Under the pieces are notes generated by a model. The model saw nothing but the letters and a program-made list of their open reading frames with translations, was not told where the DNA came from and did not search any database. The position numbers were made by a program, and so were the translations under genes. Below, piece by piece: positions 1 to 12,721 of a DNA stretch of 64,000 nt. Position 1 is the first letter of the stretch, and each line of letters opens with the position of its first letter. Location of the stretch: the NCBI GenBank assembly GCA_933228895.1, contig OW121850.1, positions 33,737,773-33,801,772 of the forward strand, read 5' to 3'. Source of the DNA: Platycnemis pennipes (Eukaryota > Arthropoda > Insecta > Odonata > Platycnemididae).

Positions 1-104
1 CCAGCATTTCACCACAACAATTGTGGAAGAGCAATAATCCAACGGAGGACCAAAAATTGTAGTTTTGGAGTCGGCATACGGAAAACAGGTCACCAGAAAA
101 ATGA

Positions 105-644
105 ATGCTTTACCAGTCGAACACGGTCCTCGGAAAGGCCGTATGGCCTGAAAATACTTCGGAGCCTACTATAAGGTGGTGTATCGGCTTGGCGACAGCC
201 TACCGCATACGAATTATCAACCAATTAGCCGGAAATGACGCGAAGAAACGAAGCACAAGGCAAAGATTGCAATGCCTGCATGGATATATGAGGGAAGACC
301 ATATAGCACACCCAGAGAATCAATTACATATTTATGGCAATAGGGCTGGCCGATTCACGTATAGAAATCGATCAAAATGTGGTACTAATGAAGCAATATT
401 TGAACTCCAGCAGCTGAAAGTAGCATTGAATAATAAATATCATGCGGAAGAACAGATATTGAAGAAAACTGAAGCTGGCAATGCAGCAGACGTACTATGA
501 AGCGACTCAGGATGGAGTGAAGAGATAAGACACGATGTGTACGGCAAGATAAGAGAAATGAAAGCCGCGAAGGAAGCGGAAGACCCAGGTGAACTATTAA
601 AGAAGAATGCTCAAATCGTGCATGGTAAAACACCTAAGAAGTGA
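105..644 (+). pseudogene. Decayed ORF of unknown family, one in-frame TGA
   Basis: Reading from the ATG at 105, the frame stays open to a TGA at 498-500 and then continues in the same frame to a second TGA at 642-644, 180 codons in all. The second half looks protein-like: it is rich in Lys, Glu and Ala, with stretches such as ELQQLKVALNNKYHAEEQIL before the stop and SGWSEEIRHDVYGKIREMK after it. The internal stop suggests a dead copy of a host or transposon gene, or two exons of something truncated by the window edge. The spacing of basic and acidic residues faintly recalls MADF-type DNA-binding proteins, but I do not see enough to assign a family. The first third, before about residue 90, is less convincing as coding sequence. 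Confidence 0.3.
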
Positions 645-2000
645 ATGATACACATTAATAGCACGAGGAAGAGCTAAAAAGTGAAAAAATAATGTAAAAA
701 GAATGGTTAGATAAAGATTGATTTAAGAATATCAATATACCAGAATCCATAAAATGTGGAGAATTAAATGCATTCTCCTGGTCATGCCAATACAAGATTT
801 ACTGTGGTAATCGGAAAACCATTGGTTCTTGTTCATTGACACTTGATTATTTTTTTGATTCATCACCTGACAGAAACTGTAACGACTGTCTTTACCACCA
901 AGTTCCATACAATCTTCAGGAAAAATACTTGTCAAACAAGTCAACAGTTCACAAACCATGTGTTCACAATCAATCAATGGCCTGGTTTTCTTTAATGGGA
1001 TCAATGTTTTCACCATAAATTGATTCGTAGCGATCTTAAAACAGTTATGATACGTAAACCTCTGGTCCTTGCATAACTTGATTTCACTGCGTTCGTGTAA
1101 GGGCTAATACCATTACCTAGGATTCCCCTGGGAGGTTAAAAACTCAGAAAAAAACGGAAGGACTGTGTTTCTTTATGCTTTTACAATTGCAGATAGCGAT
1201 ATCTAGGATTCCCCGCGATACGCTACCAGCAGCTTTGGATTGAAAGTTTCCCCAATCCTTGTCAGTGAATTTTCACCCATTATCTTCTCTTTACCCGTCT
1301 GTCCCTTCCCAAGTCACTCGCCTTTGGAAAAAGAATTTCGTCAATCACTGCACCCTACCTCTCACAATCCCAATACCTTTTAACAATTGAAGGATCGCGA
1401 ACTAGCCGCGAGAACCTTAACGGGGTTACCCGCTGAAACGCACAATAGCAGAAATTATTCTGCTAAATCCCAGTCAAGGCGAATGATTTTTTTCTCAGTG
1501 GAATTTCTGCCAATACCTTTTATGACTTATGAACATTTTTCCAAATAAAAAACAAGATTCAAAAATAAAGATAAGGAAGAAACGAAGTGCTTCAATTTTT
1601 ATTACAAGAATGTGAAGAGCTCTATACTTGTATCGGATATAAAACTTTTTTGCTATGAATCACGAATATTACATATTTAACCGCAGTAACTTCCTCAGAA
1701 TGAAATAGATTATATTGGTTAAGTATACTTCATGCTCAGCAATTAGTACTCCTAGAGAATGAGTGTATCTCAAAATACGATGAAAATGGAGATTTGAAAT
1801 TAATACAGATTTCAAATGAACCCAGGAGCTACTTTACTGGTATGAGTTCAACTTTATACATATACGCACAAAAGCCAAGTATAGAGCAAAATTTTGTAAT
1901 AAATACCATAAATGATAATTGTATCACAATTAGTTTGAGATAAATTTTCAACAGGCGTAGTGATTTGTGTTTAAGAACAACAGTGATATGTACCTTGGAT
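645..2000. other. Non-coding stretch, no gene seen
   Basis: AT-rich DNA with many stops in all frames. There are short pyrimidine-rich patches near 1250-1380. I found no exon-like signal, RNA gene or clear repeat boundary. Confidence 0.5.
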
Positions 2001-2092
2001 TTAAGGAGGAGGTAGAGAAAAAAAGCTATAAGTAGTATATAGCTTTTTTTCTCTACCGACAAAAAAATGCACGTCCCTAACCACCTCCTTAA
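2001..2092. mobile_element. Tiny foldback element between TTAA sites (MITE-like)
   Basis: A perfect 20-bp stem lies at 2011-2030 and 2038-2057 with a 7-base loop. Outside it are the ends TTAAGGAGG (from 2001) and CCACCTCCTTAA (to 2092), so the unit has GGAGGxGG-like termini and is bounded by TTAA at both sides. TTAA is the target site of piggyBac-type transposons, so a piggyBac-like MITE is possible. The termini are short and this is a single copy, so a chance hairpin remains possible. Confidence 0.4.
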
Positions 2093-2269
2093 TTTCTAGC
2101 ATTTCCTTTTTCCGCACCAAACGCAAAACATCACCCAAAAAAACTCGTATAAACCACAATGCGTGGAAAGTTTCTGAATCCATTTCCTTCAAAGAAACTC
2201 ATTTTGGTAAAATATGAGTTCACCAAAAGTACATAAGAATGCCAAAATCGAAAGCTATTTTTACAACTT

Positions 2270-2430
2270 TAATTGCAACGCAACTGCCTAAATTCTTCTC
2301 GGGTCTTCATCCGGGTTAGGTTTTCCATCTCCGCCGATGTTTCGATGACCGACTCGCTCATCGGTGGTGCGCATTGCAAATCATCCTCAGCCCGGCGTTG
2401 GTCTGAGGATGATTATTACGAAAAGCAAGC
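2270..2430 (-). repeat. Transposon-derived fragment, possibly Penelope-like
   Basis: On the minus strand the stretch contains CCGATGA, then CGAAACATCGG, then a run meaning roughly 'aacccggatgaagacccgag'. This layout (a GATGA motif, a short stem, GAAAC) recalls the hammerhead-derived ends of Penelope-like elements, though one core base is changed. Next to it is a 10-bp inverted repeat TCATCCTCAG / CTGAGGATGA at 2381-2390 and 2403-2412. The repeat identity rests on motif memory only. Confidence 0.3.
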
Positions 2431-2479
2431 GAAATGTTCTCAACGGCTATTGAAAAAGTCCATGAAGCTATCATACCTG

Positions 2480-3178
2480 TAGTTGTGTCACACTGTCATA
2501 AGAAATTACCTGCAGCCAAGGGTTTTGACGTACTTACACTCAAAAGAAATATTTTACGTTCCCGAGAATGTTTTCCTAGTTATTCACAGATGTTAACGTT
2601 CTGGATGGGTATCAGGCAATACATTCCAAGGTCGAATAAATATTATCGATGATATGATCGAATTTTATGCAACCTCAGGTAGGTACTATAAACATTTTTT
2701 GCTCAGGCTCATCCAAGCTAAATTCTTTCGTAAAAGGGTTATTTCACAAGCTCCCCTGCCTGTTTGGATGCCTCTTGGCAGAAAAAGATATGGACAAGAC
2801 TAACACCATAGTTTACTCAGAAGAAATACGAAAGGTTATCAGCTGTCACCGTCATAGGCATCAAATCAATCCTAAGGATGGCAAGACTCTACCTCCCTCT
2901 TGATTCTCCTATTAGTTTGCCTCCTCACGTCCAAAATATTTCTCCACTCTTGCATCAATCACTGTTTGCTCGCGACCGACTCATATTTGTGAGCAACTTA
3001 AGATAATTTAAGATCAGGCAAGTTCAGAAAACCTTGGCAACTATATTATTGCCACTCACAATTGTACCTACCCTCGTTCCCATTGAACTGGCGGCAAATT
3101 AGCTTCATACTGAGCTACCACAAAGGCGGACCAGCTGATCTCACCACTTACCAACTGTGCAAGATGTAACAAGGATCA
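2480..3178. other. Non-coding stretch, no gene seen
   Basis: Mixed-composition DNA without recognisable exon, RNA or repeat structure. The short ORFs here have no protein-like features. Confidence 0.4.
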
Positions 3179-3917
3179 TTGTTTATTGCCGACGTCCGAC
3201 GAAGAATAAGGAGGCCACCGAGTGAAACAAAGACCCGTCTCGCCCTCCATGACCCTGCCTTCCTCATTTATCAAGTCTCTCCGCCATCCTCTATCCTTTC
3301 TTTTCGTACAGCCCGCAAAGCATCATCTTGCTCCTCGGCAGCGTTTCCCCTCAGGGGCAGAAGGAACTCCCATTTCCTCTCTTCTTCCCGGTATTTCGGA
3401 CGACTCAGCTTCCTCTTCTCCTGTCCGTCTCTAAACACCCTCATCCGAAAGACGTCTTATTCTCCCCTTTTCTTTCCAGCCACCCACGCTCCAGACCTGA
3501 CCCCTCTCTCCCCCTGTCGCATATTCCTCCAGTCTTTTCATCATGTCCACTTCTGGAGGAGATCCCCTCACACCCTAGATATGCGCTCGCTTTCTTACTC
3601 AAATGTCTCGACGGTAGCACATATGTCGCGCGTGCCTTTTCTCGGGATACGCATGAATGGGTCGTCTCGGACCGCGCGGGGGCAGCCATTTGCCGCCATC
3701 GATGACATCAGAAGGAATGAGAATCCTCTTCCGCTCTCTCTCTCTATCCCACCAGAATCGTTTGCTTTTCCTATTCCACACCGCAGCGCCGGAATCCGCA
3801 CTGATGAAACGGCGGAGAACTTCCTCGCAATTCCACTTCGTCAACCGGTGCATGGATAGCAGGCATCGCTCGAGTCACGCAGCGATCAAGAGAGAGAGAG
3901 ATATTTGGAGAGCGTAG
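3179..3917. other. GC-rich, CpG-containing island with overlapping open frames
   Basis: This pyrimidine-rich then CpG-rich block stays open in several frames on both strands, including one + frame of 226 codons and another of 125. The simultaneous openness shows the effect of composition rather than one gene. The part around 3580-3710 is CpG-dense and the most exon-like, but I see no start with a clear leader and no convincing donor pair. It may be a promoter-type island or an unrecognised exon. It ends in a short GA run near 3890. Confidence 0.35.
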
Positions 3918-4640
3918 GTGAACCAGTCCACAGATTATCGGGGAGAAAATATTGAAAAGCGAGGATGAGTGAGTACACCGGCTGAGAACGAAGGATCACG
4001 ATGTAGCCCAGGAACGGTGGGCGTGGTATGATGAATATTTTTTTACGTTGCGTAACCTACTACGTGTGGGCGCACTACGGCGGAAAGAATACTCATTATT
4101 CACATTCTCGTCCTTGGCCTTCATCCCCTTTCCCGTTTCCACGTTCCAATACGTTTTCCTCCAATACAGGATACAGGAAAAGAAGACGAAATTATAAGTG
4201 AATCACACGTGCACTGGCCAAATAAGAAGACGCGCGAACCTAGATGCAACATTTTAAAACCCAGCAATTTGATGGTTCATTCAAGACTCTGTAGTTGGGA
4301 TATATAACCGTTACTCAAGCGGCATTTAGAACCAATGAAACCAAAATATGACTCATTTGAGAAATCCGGAGGAAGAATCGGGATAAACGAAATATTGATA
4401 AATAAAGAATGATCGACTGACATGTGAAAACTACGCTCCATCAAGCCGGTCGTGAAGTCCAGGTGTGTAGTAATATGCGGGTTCTACGCAGAATAGGAAC
4501 AAATTATACTGCGATTGTTTCTAGGGCTGTTTTCCGATTTACGTTAATCAATATTTCCGTCAGTGGCAATATTTTCGTACCATGTACACATTTAAATGAG
4601 CATAATCCTCTGTTCAATGGCAGCGGATAGCGAAAACATT

Positions 4641-4798
4641 TCCATATTCGTGATGTCGAACGGCAACATTAAGTTACCCTATGCATTAATACTTATGCAT
4701 TTCGTCCATACTTATACTTATCGTCATACTTATCCATATTCGTGATGTCGAACGGCAACATTAAGTTACCCTTTGCATTAATACTTATGCATTTCGTC
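4641..4798. repeat. Tandem duplication, 66-bp unit, period 92
   Basis: The 66 bases at 4641-4706 recur at 4733-4798 with a single visible difference (ccctatgc versus ccctttgc). The 26-base spacer is itself built of ATACTTAT/CGTCATACTTA-like words. The near identity points to a recent local duplication. Confidence 0.85.
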
Positions 4799-4799
4799 A

Positions 4800-6172
4800 C
4801 GGCAATTGCAAGTGTGATCTTAATATTCCGATATATCGCTTCATTAAAAAATAGATGCACAATAATGAAATTTGTAGATGCTAATCGTCTATATTCACGT
4901 TCATAGTACAGGAATAATTAACAGCTTATCTTATATAGTTATTAAAACTAAGATAAACGGACCCGACTGGAAGTGATTAGCAAAAATATTGCCGATCGGT
5001 GTCCTGGAGATGGTGCATCATCGGTAATACACAAGCTGTATATGGTTCCACGCGTGGCTAGTCCAAACCTCGGTGAGTAAATGCACTTTTACCTCCCAAA
5101 TAATTTAACTGATATTTATCAAATAGTGCATATATACTATTCATGTTTCAGTGATTGTTCACCCTCTACCACATACCCTAGAGGCAGCTTGCACTGCATT
5201 CAGTAGACGTAGATGAAAATTTAACTTAGGATTTAAAAGTCATAAGTAACTGTATCAGAAGGGAGAATCGCACAATGAACTAGAGTCCCGCTAATTCTTA
5301 AATAAATCTCATCACAGCTCCCAAAATGAAATTATTTAAAACGTACCACGGTCAAAACTTTCAACGCGGTCTTGAAGGAACAAATGAGCCATCTCCACAC
5401 TCGTGTCACCTCTCCCTCCTAGCATAAATTCCCAATTTAAGACTGACGTCACTACTCATGAATTGGACAGATTCATCTCTGACCTTACGGCAGCGTATAC
5501 GCCCAGCTTTGTTCAGCCAAGAAGCCAACTGGCAAACACTTGCAGCAAGAACTTTCCAATACTTATCAGTAGGTCGTCTCTCTACACCCTTATGCTCCTC
5601 GTTCTTTTTCTGGCAGTTGAAAAGCATTTCAAATCAAATTGGAAACATGCAGTGAATGCATGCATAGTTAATCTGCATTTATTCCTTTCATTTGTTTAGC
5701 TCTTTTAAAAAACGTTTTTAACCCTGATTTAAAAGGGCTTTACCAGTTACACGGCTATATATTACATTAAATCTAATGACAACCATTTTCAGAACTAGAG
5801 CTTCATAAAATGTATTAAGCTCCTACAAGGTACATACATGCAGAGTATGTGGTATGGGATGAAAAATCATCGAACATTCATTATGCATGTTGGCATCTGC
5901 AAAATAACGATTGACTGAACCTAAAACAACGTTTGTGAGAAGGTACTCCTTATTTTCCTGGTACTTCATAATTTAAACCGTCAAATTCTACGAATACATT
6001 GAATTATGTACATTGAAGGTAATTTAGATAACTATTCCTGAGATTCAAATCAAAAGAGAATCAAAAATAGGGTAAATAAATGGTAAATGGTAAAACCAAT
6101 CGGAATCATGTCACACACGCACAAAGTCAAATTCCTATTTTTTAGTGAGAAGATGAATTTTGCTCCTGATGA
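4800..6172. other. Non-coding stretch, no gene seen
   Basis: AT-rich sequence. The overlapping short ORFs near 5400-5700 lack domain-like features and conserved splice borders. Nothing further can be supported. Confidence 0.4.
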
Positions 6173-6227
6173 TTTATCTAGTTCATCTCAAACCATAGGT
6201 TCGATAGTTTGAAATGAACTAGATAAA
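6173..6227. repeat. 21-bp inverted repeat (hairpin)
   Basis: Arms at 6173-6193 and 6207-6227 (TTTATCTAGTTCAT...CAAAC and its complement) pair with one mismatch around a 13-base loop. It could be a relic of a small foldback transposon. Confidence 0.75.
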
Positions 6228-6419
6228 ATATAGAAAGCATTATATTCATTTTTAAGCTGAGTAGTTTCCCTCAGAAAACGGAGACAATACATAAATAAAC
6301 CATGAACAAAAGCAAGGCCTGGTGACAACTACAACTGTTGACACTACCGCTACAAATAGCATTAATGCAGTAGAGGTTTTCGGGAGACACCATATGTAAA
6401 AAGCTAAAGTAATCGACTA

Positions 6420-7010
6420 GCAGTATGGATCAGGTCTAGCGCGGGGTAACAGAGAGAAAATGGAAAGTTGCACCATAAAAACTAATGAAGGCCACTCAGT
6501 GCGCGTGCTTGAGGAATGTTTACTTTTGTGGTGACAAAAAAGCGAGAAAGAAAAGGCAAACGGAGGAGAGTTCAAGAAACGAGGAGGAGAGAATGGAAAA
6601 GGAAAAGGTGGCGGAGCATAACTGAAGGGGTCAGGGGAGGAGGACAAAACGGGGAATGGGGAGGATAGGGGAAATGTATGAAGAGAGAGGCTAGGGCGAG
6701 GAAGAGGGAAAAAGTACAAATAAAAGCAAGCGAGGTAACACAAAAGCCCCGTGTTCCATTCGAAGACCTGTCTCGCACACTTTAAGGAGCGGGCAATAAA
6801 GAGCAGCCGTGGGAGGAGGATAATGGAAGACGAAATATTAAAGAGCTCGAAGAAAATAAAGCGGAGTTATTGGGGGGAATGAGAGAGAGAGAACTATAAA
6901 AAAGGAGCGAGATGAAGGATTTCGATGAGTAAATAGTTGTTGAAGGAATGGGAACTGGATTCTAAGGGGATGGGAAATGGGAAGGCAAGGGAAAGGGGTG
7001 AGAGTGGAAG
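6420..7010. other. Polypurine tract region
   Basis: The + strand is strongly biased to A and G over about 550 bases, with many GGAG and GAAAGG words. This gives artificial open frames rich in Ser, Pro, Phe and Leu on the minus strand, which I do not treat as genes. Confidence 0.7.
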
Positions 7011-7099
7011 GACGAGATTCGAAAACTGCTTTCAAAATTATGATATACAACCCGAACTCACACAAAACGCGCAGAGAGGCCCACAACTATTAAAAATAA

Positions 7100-7470
7100 A
7101 ATCCTTCACAAAGAACCCCGCAGGTCGCGGTACTTCACACACAAAACCACCTCCCTCCCTTTTTATCTTTCCCGGGTCCTTGCCGGTTCCCCCAGCCTCT
7201 TGGCCCGGCAGCGGCCCTCCAGGCCTCGAGCGACCTCCACCAGGGCCCTCCCCGCCCACCCACGAAACGCTCAACAGGTCCACTTTACACAGCGGTCGAA
7301 GCAATATTCTCACCTCAAGACCCTCAGAACGCCGCGCCCCACTCTCCTTCTCGGTGTCTTTCGCCATCAATCCTGAGCTCTTTTGTATTCCCTGCCGATT
7401 ATCCCCTCACTCCTTCCCGTCCCACCGTCCCTTCCCACACACTTACGATCCTCCCCACCGAAAAGAATTG
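7100..7470. other. C-rich GC island, no exon recognised
   Basis: Pyrimidine-rich + strand with a central GC-rich core. The 180-codon frame crossing it is Pro/Ser-rich and has no recognisable domain. It could be a promoter-type island. Confidence 0.35.
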
Positions 7471-7479
7471 CAAACATAG

Positions 7480-10400
7480 GGCAAAACCTCTAACAATTCT
7501 TCAGTTGTCTTCCGGTCTCAGGAATTTGACAACGGAAGGCAGGCAAGGTAGCAGGGTGTCGCTGCAGCGTACCAGAGACATCAAGTTACTCCTATAAGTC
7601 CCAGTTTCATCAACCGATAACACACACCTTCCGACAGTATAAAAACAAGGGAAGAAGCAAAGAATATCCATGAGTAACAGCATCTTACTTAATAGAAACT
7701 ATCAGAAAATTTTGCACAGGATATTTTTATAGAAAGCAATGAACTCCTGTCACTCTTCGGAGAAAAGTAATAATTTTTCAATTTCCTTGGACTGTTTTAT
7801 AAGTATTGTTGTGAAAGATCCATGCATACCTCGATTTTAAAACAAGTATTTGCGTAAATATGGTTATAATGACTATAAGTGTTGCCAATGCGAAACTCAG
7901 CTAAGCCCAGTTTGCCCTACAAAGGTGGAGCACGTAGACAGGAAAGAATACGGACACTTTATCATCATCAGACCAAATTATCAGCAATACCGTGATAAAG
8001 ACAAATAGATGAACGAAATCACGGTAACCTAACTTCTCAAATTAAAGAATTCCAACTGGTTATTACAAACGGAACACAAATTGACGGCCAAACAATAATT
8101 CTATATCATTTCCGCACTGGTTCGAAAATAAATGATAACAAAAACTTCCCAGTTAAGTAAGCGCTACAAAGAATTTTAGGCTTATGGCTAACTCGTTGTT
8201 TAGAAATGAAGGCCAAAAAGAGACCGTCAAGGTCAGAAAATCAATATTCCTTTTCAAAAGCCTTTAGTTACAAATTATATGAACATAGATGAATTTAAAT
8301 TTCCAAAGAAAAAAAGCTGATGATAAAAAGCTCCATTTCTGAAAGCGGGAGAATTTTTCCGGAATAAAACAGAAAGGCGAAAGATTCCACCTACTAATAA
8401 TACCAGTAATTACGCGATAAAACAATTTGGACAGCATATTAACTGGGCTACTGTTACCCACTGGTGGGCATTCAAAGTTTTATATCATAGTTTAACAAAA
8501 TAAAATAAAAAATCCCTAACCCTCGTTTATCATTCTCATTGACAACTAAAATAGCGGAGGAGCCAATGGATTCCTTCCAGTAGGAGCTAAAATTTCTACC
8601 ACCATTAGGCACTAGTAAGAACAATGAGGGTGATAAAACCAAAGCAATTTAGGATAAATAAATCAAGACTTTTTACATACTGCAGCTAAATAAAATTAAA
8701 GGATTAGATTCGTCATTTTTTAATATTTCATTACGATACTAGTCGCATTTATCATACGAAGCCTTATTAGTAGATTTTAGGTGGCAATATCTGGAAGTCA
8801 TCCATAATTTGACTTCTTACAATTCGTTTGCATTCAGCGTCCATTCTCACCCCTCATTTCAATTATATCAATCACCCTGTTATGATGTATTGGATAGCTG
8901 GAAAATCGAGTTTATTGCCTCACCTCTTCGACTGAGGCCATTTTCTTTCTTATACGTTCTCCATCCTCCCTTCCCAATGCTTTCACCTCATCCCCATGCT
9001 CCATCATCTCTTTCCGAATATTTCCCCTCTCGTCTGGCCTAACTCTCAACTCATCGTTCAACCTCTCGCTTTCCACCTTCCTCCCTCTTACCATCACCTT
9101 CCAGATTTAAAAAAAATGTTCTTTATTGCAAACAGCGTACAGTACTCAAGGGCCACTGCTTTTTTGACCAAACAGTCTCAACCTACAGAGCTAAAATAAG
9201 TAAAACCTGATTATATCTTAAGCAAGTCGAATCTATAAGCTGAACCCCATCGCAAACAAATGAAAATGTGTGAAATGAGCGAAAACATTTCCAGCAGTCC
9301 ATCACTCTCACGCGGAAAGAATGAATGCTTTCCAATATGTTATGATCACGTGGTGGATTCGCCTAATTAAGGCGTCATTTTGAAGAATGAAAAATTATAT
9401 GGGCGACATTAGTGGCTTGGGCAATAAAACGGGGAAAAACGGCACAAATTATTGGAATTGCGTCTTTGAACTACTACGAACTGTTCATTCTTTAGGCCTA
9501 AAGTTATGTGTAGAAGGATTAGTACAAATGTCCTCATTTAGCCTGCCACCGCAATACGAAAAAGCTCCTTATCAAAAAAAAAGCCACATTCGCGACTATT
9601 GTCACTAATTTGGCAACCGGTATCAAGGGAATCGAATAATTATGTCACTTTTTCCTTTAAAAATTTTGTCTCTCAGTTCGACCTCACTTAGCCTATCCTC
9701 TCGTCATTATATCATTAATTATATATGACGTATGATTCTTATCGTGGTAACAAATTAGTATATTAATAGCCTACTAAGCTAATAAGTTATCGCCAGAAGC
9801 GATGTGAAGCATCGCCAAATATAAGAATGCTAACATCCCGACAAGCGTTTCCTGATAGCTATGAAGATAACGACGAGGGATTCCAAACATTTTCCAGTCA
9901 TTATCCAGCTCATACCCAGGGGTTGATAGAAGGGGTAAATCCTATTTTTTTATCATACTATCACAATTCGGAGATTGTTTTTGAGACATTCCCCTTCATG
10001 TAAAATGTTGAAAATAGCTTTCGATCCGAAATTCCTTTGATTAGATGAACTAGTAATTGAGGCTTGATTAGAGAAAGACTGCATAAAAGCTTTCAAGAGT
10101 GGAAAAATCGTAAAGATATTGTTTTGTATTTGACTTTCCGTATCTGGAATGGAATTCGGAGTAAGAACATTTCACTCCCTATACATTCAATGTCCCACTG
10201 CCCTTCCTATATATTCAGTGCCTTATCATTTTAACTTTCACTATCAAAACTTCAAGGAATATGAATTTATGGTAGTTTTACAATCATGAATTATCGCCAA
10301 TGCGGGTTTAACTTAGATTTCACAATCTATGATTTGCGGAGCAAAAATCCAATTCCGAGTTCTCCAGTTTCACGGAGAAATTTCGCTTATATTTTCCGCA

Positions 10401-11877
10401 TCATTAACCCGTTACTTCCTCATTAAAATTTCTAAAAATATTATGACTACTCTATTGCGCCACAGTCTTTTATCTCAAAGGATAATTGTAACCAAGTTGT
10501 CGTAATCGATGGTGAGTGAATTCCCCGACTGACCATGCACATAATTATCCTAACATCCGGGAAATGACAATATGATATGCAAGAAAATTTATCAATATAA
10601 AAATTTTATACGCTATTTCCTTTTTGCTACGATGAAAAATCTACATTTTAAAGCCAGCGTTAGACCCAAAAGTTGGTTTTGATATATAAAAAGTATCTAT
10701 ATATAAAGAATTACACCTCAAGTATAGAATTTTGAGATATTTTAATTAATTATGAACAACAAAGGTCGATGGTGAGGGTAGGGTCATCAATGACCTTCAC
10801 CATCGAGCTCACTGAGTAATAAGCCCACTTACTGGCTTGTGAAGTCCATGAATTTGCATACAAACGAGTGGAGTCAAGTGAAATGCATTATCATGCTCCA
10901 GAAGATGATCAGTGTTTTACAATCACAAAATGAAAAGCAACCAACATGCATAATCACATGAATCATGATGAGCAAATCAACATCAACATGAATTCCATCT
11001 GAATTTGGGCAGCCTAAAAGTAGATGCGAAGCCAACATGGTCATCATCTCACCGAAACCCTTGAGCAGTGGATTTACTTTGCGTCAAAAAAGGAAATGCT
11101 GCCCAAAAATTATAACGCCGCTCACACTACAGATTCGGATATACGGAAGTTCTGTAACGGCAATCATAATACGGTGCGCTGTAATTCACTCGTACTTGGT
11201 CAGAATCGATTTATCAATCGAGTTCTAAACGTAGAATTTACACAGAGAATGGTCGCAATTCTAGAATGAGTTATGAATTCATTGACAGTGATTTACAGGA
11301 AAAACAGGCACCAGTATTTGTGTTGCTGCTTCACAGGGCGACTACCAAACCCCGGCAAAACTGGGTAAACGAGGATATAATCCACCATAATAAGGATATG
11401 GAAAGTAGATTATGTTATGATACATTGATATATTTCTAATAGTAAGCATATCGTGCTAGCTAAATTGTACCAGATGGATATAAAAGTATATCTAAGCTAT
11501 CCGTGTCTTCCCTCACCAAATAATCTATCCACTATTTCCTACATTCCACATGCTTCCCTTCGTCATCCCATTCAGAATATTTCCAACCTCATTCACGTTT
11601 AGCCAGCGTTCGGTTACCGGTTTTTTCCTCTCTTCACATTTTCCTCTTACCCAATCCACCATTCTTTTTTCACCGTTAATATCCTGCCTTTGTTCTTTTT
11701 ATTATTTCCTTGAGGGAAAGGAGACTGAGAAGAATGGCATAGGAAAGACTCAAATAGGACATTAGGAGCCAAAATTAAGAATGTAAAAGAGAATAATTAC
11801 GCCAGCATGAATCGTGAAATATATGTTAAGGATTAGTGAGGAAGAAACAACAGCAATATATCACAATTAAAAAAAGT
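7480..11877. other. Long AT-rich stretch without recognised genes
   Basis: Repeated scanning shows no exon borders, RNA genes or large repeats. A small hairpin lies at about 10765-10806 (GGTCGATGGTGA pairing with TTCACCATCGA). A pyrimidine-rich patch lies near 8935-9100. Confidence 0.4.
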
Positions 11878-11965
11878 AATTTAATATAGCCTAGGTTGCA
11901 ATGACACCGCATCATTTTAAGGTGAAGATGATGCAGTGTCATGAAAACCTAGGCAGCATTAAATT
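11878..11965. repeat. Long imperfect hairpin, about 41-bp arms
   Basis: The left arm (AATTTAATATAGCCTAGGTT... from 11878) and the right arm (ending ...CCTAGGCAGCATTAAATT near 11965) are reverse complements over about 41 bases with roughly seven mismatches and a loop of about six bases. The size and shape fit either a MITE relic or a microRNA-precursor-like fold. The symmetry of the outer ends favours a transposon origin. Confidence 0.6.
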
Positions 11966-12720
11966 TGAATTTTAAAGTGTGGTAAATTGTATCTTCTTTG
12001 CTATTTATGTTCAAATACCACGCAATACCGCTGGAATCCTCCGAATTCAATATTAAAGAATATGATAATTAATGTGGGTGAAGCCGTCTGCATAACTCGG
12101 GATTCATTATTTTCCAACTATTCTCATTTCTGTATATTCTTAATCATAATTCTTCAGTGATCTAAAGCTTCATAATCCATCTCATGCAATAAAAATATTT
12201 TATATGATTACAATTATGATTTCCATCAACAACATACCTGGAAAAATTTGATAGTATCGAAGATTACACTTGAGTTATGGATGTAAAGTTGGCTTGTATA
12301 CCATACTCTCTTCGTCGTTTCTCAGCTCCTTTTGTTATGCCTACTTCTCATATTGACCTCTATTGAAACAGTATGCCTGTCATAGCTCAGACGAAGCCGG
12401 CCTTAGAATAGTCCGAACATTCCATATCCTTGCCATAACCCATGTTACCCTTTTATCCTAGAGTTAGTTGTTCTTTTTACTCTTTCTTTCAAGTTTTGGA
12501 AGGATTTTATGTTATGACGACCCCAGATGTCTTGCCTTCCGTTATGGTCACAATACCTGCCCCAGTGTACAGTGTAACCGGTTTTTTCTCTATTATTTGA
12601 AATTACTTTTAGAACCAATATAGCAAACAGACGCCTCACTGTTCAGCGCTTCATCGGCGTGAAGAAGAGAAATAGCGTCAGAAACAAGAAAACAGTTATG
12701 AAAGATCTTAGATTTGTCCA
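11966..12720. other. Non-coding stretch
   Basis: AT-rich DNA without recognisable exon, RNA or repeat. The short minus-strand frame at 12445-12639 has no distinctive feature. Confidence 0.4.
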
Positions 12721-12721
12721 G

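Noticed and set aside
3179..3859. 226-codon + frame
   Set aside because: Ser/Pro/Arg-rich by composition. Competing frames are open on both strands and no homologous domain was seen.
6937..7479. 180-codon + frame
   Set aside because: Spans a polypurine tract and a C-rich island, and the composition explains the openness.
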